Positions 1 to 4,629 of a DNA stretch of 5,588 bases are shown here, piece after piece (the first letter of the stretch is position 1; each line of letters opens with the position of its first letter). Below the pieces are notes generated by a model. The model was not told the DNA's origin. It worked only from the letters and a program-made list of their open reading frames with translations, and did no database searches. The DNA comes from Clostridia bacterium (GTDB lineage: Bacteria; Bacillota; Clostridia; Oscillospirales; Acutalibacteraceae), in NCBI GenBank assembly GCA_017454565.1, contig JAFTCS010000092.1, positions 1 to 5,588 of the forward strand, given 5' to 3'. The position numbers and the translations under genes were made by a program.

Positions 1-19
1 ACGAGCTTTATTATAAATT

Positions 20-47
20 ATTCATTATTTACTATTCATTATTCATT
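20..47. repeat. Four tandem 7-bp repeats (ATTCATT)
   Basis: Four consecutive heptamers lie at 20-26, 27-33, 34-40 and 41-47. The first, third and fourth read ATTCATT exactly, and the second is a degenerate ATTTACT. The seven bases before them (13-19) are a still weaker match. The array directly abuts a GC-rich hairpin and sits downstream of the tRNA-Arg 3' end. Short AT-rich heptamer arrays of this kind could be slippage-prone spacer DNA or the flank of a small dispersed repeat element; the window cannot tell these apart. The repeat itself is read directly from the sequence; its role is unknown. Confidence 0.7.
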
Positions 48-49
48 GA

Positions 50-71
50 GCCCCCAAGCTTGCGAGGGGGC
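50..71 (-). terminator. GC-rich hairpin after tRNA-Arg, possible weak terminator
   Basis: GCCCCC at 50-55 pairs perfectly with GGGGGC at 66-71 around a 10-base loop (56-65). It begins 6 bases past the 3' end of the minus-strand tRNA, where a transcription terminator or a 3'-processing boundary would be expected. Against a classical intrinsic terminator, the minus strand beyond the stem is AATGAAT-type repeat and not a run of U. It may instead be the core of a dispersed repeat element together with the adjacent heptamers. Confidence 0.4.
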
Positions 72-76
72 GTTTC

Positions 77-153
77 TGGCGTCCTCGGCGGGATTCGAAC
101 CCACGACCTTTCGCTTAGGAGGCGAACGCTCTATCCTGCTGAGCTACGAAGAC
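77..153 (-). tRNA. tRNA-Arg, anticodon CCT
   Basis: Read on the minus strand, this is a complete 77-nt cloverleaf including the encoded CCA (77-79 on the plus strand). The acceptor stem GTCTTCG pairs with CGAGGAC with one G-U. The D stem is GCTC/GAGC. The anticodon stem TTCGC/GCGAA encloses the seven-base loop CTCCTAA, with anticodon CCT at 117-119, which reads the arginine codon AGG. The T arm is GTGGG/CCCGC around TTCGAAT. The discriminator base is G. All stems are intact, so the gene looks functional. It is transcribed away from the protein genes, from the promoter at 177-205. tRNA-Arg genes are frequent integration sites for mobile elements, but no integrase or duplicated 3' end is visible here. 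Confidence 0.97.
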
Positions 154-176
154 ATATTTCTTTAGAACACTATAAT

Positions 177-205
177 ATTTTACATTGTAATCAAGTTTTT
201 GTCAA
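177..205 (-). promoter_or_regulatory. Promoter of tRNA-Arg (housekeeping sigma type)
   Basis: On the minus strand a perfect -35 box TTGACA (200-205) is followed by 17 bases and a -10 box TAAAAT (177-182). Transcription should start near 170, leaving a leader of about 17 nt before the mature tRNA 5' end at 153. Spacing, consensus match and position directly upstream of a tRNA make this a convincing vegetative promoter. Confidence 0.82.
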
Positions 206-428
206 GTATTTTGCTGCATTATTTTTGACCGTATTTTTCAGTCTGAGAATGTGCGGCTATTAATGTCGGTAACGTGTTTTGGTCAAGTGAATATGAGTAT
301 CAATCGGTGATTGAAAAATTTTAAATATTTATAACAAGTTGAACTGCAATTAATATAAGTTTTTTTGCGCAAAATGACAGATTCTTTGCACATAACATAC
401 AAATTGTCAAAATGAATATCATAAATCC
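206..428. other. AT-rich divergent intergenic region, no gene seen
   Basis: Together with the promoters on either side, this separates the leftward tRNA gene from the rightward protein genes. It is markedly AT-rich. The only open frames are short, lack ribosome binding sites and are not convincing as genes. The one notable sequence element is a perfect 12-bp palindrome, TTTTGCGCAAAA, at 363-374, about 55 bp upstream of the -35 box of the next promoter, where an operator could lie. No riboswitch, tRNA-like fold or intrinsic terminator was recognised. Confidence 0.6.
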
Positions 429-457
429 TTGCTAACCATGGAAATATATAGTATAAT
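429..457 (+). promoter_or_regulatory. Promoter for the RING/DUF2628 gene and galU
   Basis: A -35 box TTGCTA (429-434) is followed by a 17-base spacer and a perfect -10 box TATAAT (452-457). Transcription would begin around 464, giving a 5' leader of under 30 nt that carries the ribosome binding site AAAGGAGG (476-483) before the ATG at 491. No terminator separates this promoter from galU, so it probably drives both genes. Confidence 0.72.
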
Positions 458-490
458 AATAAAAAGACATGCTCTAAAGGAGGCTGAGAT

Positions 491-1561
491 ATGGATTTTA
501 CGGGAAAATCCTGCCCTGTATGCTCGGAGAAATTCCGGGAAGAGGATGATATCGTAGTTTGTCCCAAGTGCGGCGCTCCGTACCACAGGGAGTGCTACAA
601 GAAAAATAACAAGTGTATCTTTGCTGAGCTTCATAAAAGCGGTAAAAGCTGGATGGAAGCCGAAGAAGAAAAGAAGGCAAAAGAGGAAGGCAAAAAACTC
701 GTCAGATGCCCTCACTGCAATTCGATAAATCCTGAGAATGCCATTGTATGCAAGATTTGCGGAGGTTTTATATCCGACAGTATTGAGAACAAGACCGATG
801 ACGAAAGCACAGACGCCGAAAAAACCGAAAGCGTAAGCGGCACCGTAAAAGACAGTGTTCCGGGCGGTGATGCGGCTGATAAAAAGAATGAAATGCCTTT
901 TCCGCCGGGCGGAGTACCGCTCTCTGTTTTTCTTGACCCGATGGGCGGAGTGCCTAAGGATGAGGATTTTGAAGGCGTGACCGGCGCTGAATTGTCAAAA
1001 TATGTAAAGGCGAATACTTCTTATTATCTTCCGGTTTTTTACCGCATGAAGACCCAGAGCAAAAACAAGTTCAGCTTTTGCGCTTTTTTGTTTACCGGTG
1101 CCTGGTATCTTTACAGAAAAATGTATGTTAAGGGTGCGCTGATCTCTCTTTTATATATAATAGTTGAGATAGCCTCGCTTGTGTTCTCGAATGTCTATTC
1201 CGCTCCGCTTATCAGAGAAGCAAACCAGCATTTCGGAAATTCATATTATGTCAACTTTTTTGATTATTTGTCATGGGCCTTCAATAATAAACCGTTCGGA
1301 GAAGCGGTCATGATGTTTGTTCCGTACTTTTTGCTGGCGCTCTTTCTGGTTGTCAGAGTGCTGTGCGGTTTCAGGGCAAACAAGAGCTACTACCGTCACT
1401 GTGTTAAAAGGGTAAAGTCCATCAAGGCTGTCCCGCTGAACCCCGGCGAAGAGAACCACCACAAAGCTCTTTCTGAATCCGGCGGCGTAAACACAGCAGT
1501 CGCGTGGATGTGCCTTGTGTGTTATATGATACTATATATCGCATCGGTATTCATAAAATAA
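491..1561 (+). CDS. RING-finger/zinc-ribbon membrane protein with DUF2628-like region
   Basis: The function of this 356-aa protein is unknown. The N-terminus has RING-like zinc ligands, C8-x2-C11-x12-C24-x2-C27-x4-H32-x2-C35-x6-C42, with the motif CPKCGAPYHREC typical of prokaryotic RING fingers (Prok-RING family). A second zinc ribbon follows: C73-x2-C76-x10-C87-x2-C90. Residues about 93-170 form a charged, Gly/Pro-containing linker likely to be disordered. The C-terminal half resembles DUF2628 (a Phe-rich stretch, then TGAWYLYRKMY at 202-212) and has about four hydrophobic segments near 195-209, 213-233, 270-294 and 333-355. I infer an inner-membrane protein whose zinc modules face the cytoplasm, since there is no signal peptide. 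The ATG is set by AAAGGAGG seven bases upstream. galU begins 25 bp downstream, so co-transcription is likely. A ubiquitin-ligase role should not be assumed: prokaryotic RING-like modules may only bind proteins or help membrane complexes assemble. Domain calls are by eye from spacing and motifs. Confidence 0.85.
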   Translation: MDFTGKSCPVCSEKFREEDDIVVCPKCGAPYHRECYKKNNKCIFAELHKSGKSWMEAEEEKKAKEEGKKLVRCPHCNSINPENAIVCKICGGFISDSIENKTDDESTDAEKTESVSGTVKDSVPGGDAADKKNEMPFPPGGVPLSVFLDPMGGVPKDEDFEGVTGAELSKYVKANTSYYLPVFYRMKTQSKNKFSFCAFLFTGAWYLYRKMYVKGALISLLYIIVEIASLVFSNVYSAPLIREANQHFGNSYYVNFFDYLSWAFNNKPFGEAVMMFVPYFLLALFLVVRVLCGFRANKSYYRHCVKRVKSIKAVPLNPGEENHHKALSESGGVNTAVAWMCLVCYMILYIASVFIK

Positions 1562-1586
1562 AATATAGAAAACGGAGGAGTCAAAC

Positions 1587-2459
1587 ATGAAAGTAAGAAA
1601 AGCCGTCATTCCTGCAGCAGGTTTAGGTACCAGGGTACTGCCAGCTACAAAGTCAATGCCCAAGGAAATGCTTACCATCGTTGATAAGCCCGCGATCCAG
1701 TATATTGTTGAGGAGGCTGTGAATTCAGGCATTACTGATATCCTCATCATTACCAACAGGGGCAAGGGAGTCATTGAAGACCACTTTGACCGCAGCCCGG
1801 AGCTTGAGGAAAGACTTCTCGCTTCCGGTAAGACTGATGTTTACGAGCAGGTGGTATCAATCTCAAAGCTTGCCAACATTTACTTTGTAAGGCAAAAGGA
1901 GACCAAGGGGCTTGGTCACGCTGTCAACTGTGCAAGGTCATTTGTAGGCAACGAGCCCTTTGCTGTTCTTTACGGCGATGACGTTATCATCGGTGAGGAC
2001 CCGGCCTGCGCTCAGCTCATAAGAGCTTACGAGAAGTACGGCAAGGCTGTTGTAGGCATAAAGGCTGTGTCTGAAGAGGCTATATCAAAGTACAGCTCCC
2101 TTAAGGGGGCACCACTCGACGGCACTGAATACAGTGTTACCGATATGGTTGAAAAGCCGAAAAAACCGGAAGAGGTGCTTTCACTTTATTCTATCCTTGG
2201 CAGATGTGTTCTTACTCCTGATATTTTTGATATATTAGACTGCACAGCGCCGGGTGCAGGCGGCGAAATACAGCTTACCGATGCCATGAAAACCCTTGCA
2301 CGTTCAGTAGGCATGACCGGCGTAGATTTCACCGGAAAGCGTTACGACATGGGTGATAAGCTTGGTATTCTTCAGGCTACCGTAGAGATCGCTCTGGCTA
2401 ATCCGCAGCTTGGCGATGCTTTCAGAGCATATCTAAAGGAAATTGCAAAGACGCTCTGA
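1587..2459 (+). CDS. galU: UTP-glucose-1-phosphate uridylyltransferase (UDP-glucose pyrophosphorylase)
   Basis: This cytoplasmic enzyme converts glucose-1-phosphate and UTP to UDP-glucose and pyrophosphate, supplying glucose for cell-wall polysaccharide, glycolipid and galactose metabolism. At 290 aa it has the normal family length. The nucleotide-binding signature GLGTRVLPATK (12-22) runs into MPKEML (24-29). The metal-binding Asp pair is in YGDDV (129-133, D131/D132). EKP at 189-191 and GGEIQLTDA (225-233) are the usual sugar-phosphate site motifs, and LGRCVLTPDIFD fits the family's conserved strand-helix. These features separate GalU from the related RfbA-type glucose-1-phosphate thymidylyltransferases. 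The ATG follows GGAGG by eight bases. The gene lies 25 bp behind the RING/DUF2628 gene and probably shares its promoter. No broken motif is seen. Assignment to GalU is firm; whether it is the organism's only copy cannot be told. Confidence 0.96.
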   Translation: MKVRKAVIPAAGLGTRVLPATKSMPKEMLTIVDKPAIQYIVEEAVNSGITDILIITNRGKGVIEDHFDRSPELEERLLASGKTDVYEQVVSISKLANIYFVRQKETKGLGHAVNCARSFVGNEPFAVLYGDDVIIGEDPACAQLIRAYEKYGKAVVGIKAVSEEAISKYSSLKGAPLDGTEYSVTDMVEKPKKPEEVLSLYSILGRCVLTPDIFDILDCTAPGAGGEIQLTDAMKTLARSVGMTGVDFTGKRYDMGDKLGILQATVEIALANPQLGDAFRAYLKEIAKTL

Positions 2460-2483
2460 TCAATTCTGTTTTATGTTCAAGAT

Positions 2484-2504
2484 GCTTCTGATTCTCTCAG
2501 AAGC
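2484..2504 (+). other. Perfect 8-bp hairpin between galU and pgi
   Basis: GCTTCTGA (2484-2491) and TCAGAAGC (2497-2504) are exact reverse complements around the five-base loop TTCTC. The hairpin starts 24 bases after the galU stop codon. It is not followed by a T-run (the next bases are TGATAATAAGG), so it does not look like a standard intrinsic terminator. It may protect the galU mRNA 3' end, mark a processing site, or act as part of the pgi leader. No good promoter was found between it and pgi, which is compatible with read-through from galU. Confidence 0.6.
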
Positions 2505-2511
2505 TGATAAT

Positions 2512-2525
2512 AAGGAGGCGTTTAT
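2512..2525 (+). repeat. Orphan Shine-Dalgarno-like copy of the pgi leader
   Basis: AAGGAGG at 2512-2518, two bases, then TTTAT (2521-2525) repeats the layout of the true pgi ribosome binding site at 2598-2611 (AAGGAGG, two bases, TTTAT). The copies are 86 bp apart. No ATG, GTG or TTG lies at a usable distance after this first copy, and the in-frame stop TAA occurs at 2530-2532, so it is not serving a visible gene. It could be a decayed leader duplication, a standby ribosome site or chance. Confidence 0.45.
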
Positions 2526-2597
2526 CCGTTAAGCAAGGAATTTTCTCATGGTGAGCGATTTCTTGCGGAAAATGTCTCCAAATCATTTTTTAATCTC

Positions 2598-2604
2598 AAG
2601 GAGG
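2598..2604 (+). promoter_or_regulatory. Ribosome binding site that fixes the pgi start
   Basis: A full-strength AAGGAGG lies nine bases before the ATG at 2614. An in-frame ATG 66 bp upstream (2548) has only a weaker AAGGA (2535-2539) eight bases ahead of it and would add 22 residues not expected in the family. The start at 2614 is therefore preferred. Confidence 0.85.
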
Positions 2605-2613
2605 ATTTTATTT

Positions 2614-3951
2614 ATGTCTGTTACTCTTAATGATAAGCATCTCAGGGAATTCGTCAGCAATGACGAATATACTTCGATAGCACCTCAGATCGAGGCTGCG
2701 CACAAGCTTCTCCACGATAAGACCGGTCTTGGCAATGATTTCGTAGGCTGGGTCGATCTGCCGGTAAACTACGACAAGGAAGAGTTTGCAAGGATCAAGA
2801 AGGCTGCCGAAAAAATCAAGAAAGACACCGATGTTTTCGTTGTGATCGGTATCGGCGGTTCCTATCTTGGCGCAAGAGCTGCCATCGAGTTCCTGAAATC
2901 CCCGAATTACAATGCTCTTCCCAAGGATACGCCTGACATCTATTTTACAGGCAATTCCATCAGCTCCACAGCTCTTACTGAGCTGCTGAAGATCTGTGAG
3001 GGCAAGAACGTTTCCATCAATATGATCTCAAAGTCTGGTACCACAACCGAACCGGCTATTGCTTTCAGAATTTTCAGAGAGCTTCTTGAGAAAAAGTACG
3101 GCAAAGAGGGCGCAAGAGAGAGGATCTACTGCACCACCGACAAGGCAAAGGGTACACTTAAGAGCCTTGCAACAAAAGAAGGCTACGAAACCTTTGTTGT
3201 TCCGGATGATGTAGGCGGACGCTACTCTGTACTTACTGCTGTTGGTCTGCTGCCCATAGCTGTTGCCGGCTGCGATATTGACGCTCTTATGGCAGGTGCT
3301 GCCCAGGCCCGCGAGGAGCTTATGGACACAGACATCCAGAAAAATGACTGCTATAAGTATGCAGCCATCAGAAACATTCTTTACCGCAAGGGTAAGCTGG
3401 TAGAGCTTCTTGTAAGCTATGAGCCTGCTTTCACCATGATGAACGAGTGGTGGAAACAGCTTTACGGCGAGAGCGAGGGCAAGAACAACAAGGGTCTTTT
3501 CCCGGCATCGGTGGTATTCTCTACAGACCTGCACTCAATGGGTCAGTACATTCAGGAGGGTACAAGAATCCTCTTTGAGACTGTTGTGCAGATCAACAAG
3601 CCAAAGTATGAGCTTACTATCGGCACAGATCCCGAAAATGTTGACGGTCTGAACTTCCTTTCCGGCAAGACTGTTGACTTCGTTAACAAGAAGGCTTTCG
3701 AGGGTACGGTCCTTGCTCACACGGACGGTAAGGTACCGAATATCGTGCTTGATATACCTGAGGTCAGCGAGAAGGAGCTGGGATATCTCATCTACTTCTT
3801 TGAGAAGGCCTGTGCTATCAGCGGATATACCATGTGCCTCAATCCTTTCAACCAGCCCGGCGTAGAAAGCTACAAGAAAAACATGTTTGCTCTTCTTGGC
3901 AAGCCCGGCTACGAGGATCAGAAGGAGCTGCTTGAGGCAAGATTAAAATAA
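2614..3951 (+). CDS. pgi: Glucose-6-phosphate isomerase
   Basis: This cytoplasmic enzyme of glycolysis and gluconeogenesis interconverts glucose-6-phosphate and fructose-6-phosphate. At 445 aa it matches the compact Firmicute-type enzyme (about 450 aa). The sugar-isomerase (SIS) core shows IGIGGSYLGAR (78-88), the phosphate-binding signature SKSGTTTEP (139-147), and DDVGGRYSV (198-206) with the conserved Arg203. By alignment to Bacillus-type enzymes, the expected catalytic residues are Glu286 in GESEGK, His307 in DLHSMGQ and Lys421 in ESYKKNMF. The C-terminal signature NPFNQPGVESYKKNMF is intact. The start was chosen for its strong ribosome binding site and family length; an upstream in-frame ATG at 2548 would give 467 aa. 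The gap to galU is 154 bp with a hairpin but no convincing promoter, so pgi may be transcribed from further upstream. No terminator is seen after it before the next promoter. Confidence 0.97.
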   Translation: MSVTLNDKHLREFVSNDEYTSIAPQIEAAHKLLHDKTGLGNDFVGWVDLPVNYDKEEFARIKKAAEKIKKDTDVFVVIGIGGSYLGARAAIEFLKSPNYNALPKDTPDIYFTGNSISSTALTELLKICEGKNVSINMISKSGTTTEPAIAFRIFRELLEKKYGKEGARERIYCTTDKAKGTLKSLATKEGYETFVVPDDVGGRYSVLTAVGLLPIAVAGCDIDALMAGAAQAREELMDTDIQKNDCYKYAAIRNILYRKGKLVELLVSYEPAFTMMNEWWKQLYGESEGKNNKGLFPASVVFSTDLHSMGQYIQEGTRILFETVVQINKPKYELTIGTDPENVDGLNFLSGKTVDFVNKKAFEGTVLAHTDGKVPNIVLDIPEVSEKELGYLIYFFEKACAISGYTMCLNPFNQPGVESYKKNMFALLGKPGYEDQKELLEARLK

Positions 3952-3976
3952 TTCCGACAAACAATCCAAAAATACA

Positions 3977-4005
3977 TTGACAAGACACCTTGTTTATTGT
4001 AAAAT
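3977..4005 (+). promoter_or_regulatory. Strong promoter of the P-loop protein gene
   Basis: A perfect -35 TTGACA (3977-3982), a 17-base spacer and a -10 TAAAAT (4000-4005) match the tRNA-Arg promoter in both boxes and in spacing. Transcription should start near 4012, leaving a leader of about 45 nt before the ATG at 4058. The spacer contains a small inverted repeat, ACAAG-ACAC-CTTGT (3980-3993), which overlaps the end of the -35 box and might be an operator. The leader itself can form a weak five-pair stem, TCAAC/GTTGA (4019-4033). The pgi stop codon is only 25 bp upstream of the -35 box. Confidence 0.8.
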
Positions 4006-4057
4006 TTAATATAGGTATTCAACTATCTGTTGATGCGAATATAAGGAGGCAAAAATA

Positions 4058-4474
4058 ATGGTTACACTTATTGTTGGCAAAAAGGGAACAGGAAAGACAA
4101 AGAAGCTCATCAACCTTGCAAACGAAGCTGTAGAGGCTTCAAACGGTAACGTTGTTGTTATCGAGAAAGGCTCAAAGCTCACATACGATGTTACACATAA
4201 AGCAAGGCTTATCGACACAGAGCAGTATTCCATCAGCGGCTTTGATACTTTCTTCGGTTTTCTCAGCGGCCTTTGTGCAGGTAACTACGATGTGACAGAC
4301 GTACTTGTTGATTCTACCCTCAAGATCGGCGGACAGGATTTTGCGGCTTTCTCTGAGTTCATTGAGAAGATCAATATTCTCGCTGCGAAAACAGAGACAA
4401 AGTTTACATTCCTTGTATCTGCTGATGAGAGCCAGATCCCCACAAGTCTTGCAGGAGTAACTGTGAAGATCTGA
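4058..4474 (+). CDS. Small P-loop NTPase of unknown function
   Basis: The specific role of this 138-aa protein is not recognised. Residues 7-14, GKKGTGKT, are a clear Walker A nucleotide-binding loop right after a short beta strand (TLIV). A second hydrophobic strand (NVVVIEKGS, 31-39) and a Walker B-like strand (TDVLVDS, 80-86, acidic residue D85) follow. A later strand ends FLVSADES (118-125), where related ATPases carry a sensor position. No catalytic Glu directly follows D85, so it may bind or switch more than hydrolyse. The layout loosely recalls a minimal RecA/thymidine-kinase-like fold, but kinase motifs are not evident. No membrane segment or signal peptide is seen. AAGGAGG (4043-4049) lies eight bases before the ATG. 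The gene has its own strong promoter and an intrinsic terminator, so it appears monocistronic. Automated labels such as PilT-like, if applied, would rest on the Walker A motif alone: this protein is far too short to be PilT. Confidence 0.88.
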   Translation: MVTLIVGKKGTGKTKKLINLANEAVEASNGNVVVIEKGSKLTYDVTHKARLIDTEQYSISGFDTFFGFLSGLCAGNYDVTDVLVDSTLKIGGQDFAAFSEFIEKINILAAKTETKFTFLVSADESQIPTSLAGVTVKI

Positions 4475-4530
4475 TCTTTAATGCTGTGCGACATTTTGTC
4501 TGCCGCCATAAAACAATAGATACATTACAA

Positions 4531-4566
4531 ACGGGCACATTCCTTTCCGGGTGTGCCTGTATTTTT
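4531..4566 (+). terminator. Intrinsic terminator after the P-loop gene
   Basis: ACGGGCACA (4531-4539) pairs with TGTGCCTGT (4552-4560) over nine positions with one G-U wobble, around a 12-base loop. The run ATTTTT follows at once (4561-4566). GC-rich stem, close U-tract and position about 55 bases after the stop codon at 4474 make this a good rho-independent terminator. Confidence 0.85.
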
Positions 4567-4593
4567 GTCAAGGAAGCACTGAGCCGTTAGGCT
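4565..4593 (+). promoter_or_regulatory. Possible weak promoter of the pseudouridine synthase gene
   Basis: TTGTCA (4565-4570) matches five of six -35 bases. Seventeen bases later lies TAGGCT (4588-4593), which keeps only the T, A and final T of a -10 box. A promoter is expected here because the preceding unit is terminated and the next gene needs one, but the -10 match is poor. The -35 box overlaps the terminator's T-run. Confidence 0.35.
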
Positions 4594-4613
4594 GATTTAT
4601 TCAGTGATTCCTT
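4570..4613 (+). other. Long imperfect hairpin just before the rlu-family start
   Basis: AAGGAAGCACTGA (4570-4582) pairs with TCAGTGATTCCTT (4601-4613): twelve base pairs with a single G-A mismatch. The 18-base loop can itself form the mini-stem GCC-GTTA-GGC (4583-4592). No U-tract follows on the plus strand, so it is not a terminator for the P-loop gene. Its 3' arm ends about five bases before the ribosome binding site AAGGTGA (4619-4625), placing it where it could modulate translation of the TTG-initiated gene, provided transcription starts early enough to include the whole stem. Confidence 0.6.
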
Positions 4614-4618
4614 AAAAG

Positions 4619-4625
4619 AAGGTGA
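4619..4625 (+). promoter_or_regulatory. Ribosome binding site supporting the TTG start
   Basis: AAGGTGA complements part of the 16S rRNA 3' end and lies four bases before TTG at 4630. The next in-frame ATG (residue 26, at 4705) would cut off the start of the S4 domain, so TTG is the likely initiation codon. Confidence 0.7.
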
Positions 4626-4629
4626 CCGC

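Noticed and set aside
60..263. Open frame of 67 codons on the plus strand across the tRNA gene
   Set aside because: It is the antisense of tRNA-Arg plus AT-rich spacer, with no ribosome binding site.
388..421. Possible extra promoters around the TTGCAC (plus) and TTGACA (minus) sequences in the intergenic region
   Set aside because: No acceptable -10 box lies 16-18 bases from either one.
283..715. Two overlapping minus-strand open frames of 94 and 98 codons
   Set aside because: They lie opposite the well-supported RING/DUF2628 gene and its promoter, lack ribosome binding sites and show no recognisable protein features.
2506..2511. GATAAT as the -10 box of a pgi promoter
   Set aside because: The sequence 16-18 bases upstream is the hairpin arm and bears no likeness to a -35 box.
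2548..2613. Start of pgi at the upstream ATG giving 467 aa
   Set aside because: The ATG at 2614 has a much stronger ribosome binding site and yields the normal family length. The extra 22 residues resemble no part of known Pgi. Kept only as a possible alternative.
3028..3534. Minus-strand open frame of 168 codons inside pgi
   Set aside because: It is a by-product of pgi codon usage. The pgi frame carries every catalytic motif, and the antisense frame has no start signal or known domain.
1587..3951. A capsule or exopolysaccharide cluster based on galU and pgi
   Set aside because: No glycosyltransferase, flippase or polymerase is present; both genes are widely distributed housekeeping genes.
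4058..4474. P-loop protein as PilT or another twitching-motility ATPase
   Set aside because: Only the Walker A motif is shared in kind. The protein is 138 aa, lacks the Asp-box, His-box and N-terminal domain of PilT, and no pilus genes are nearby.
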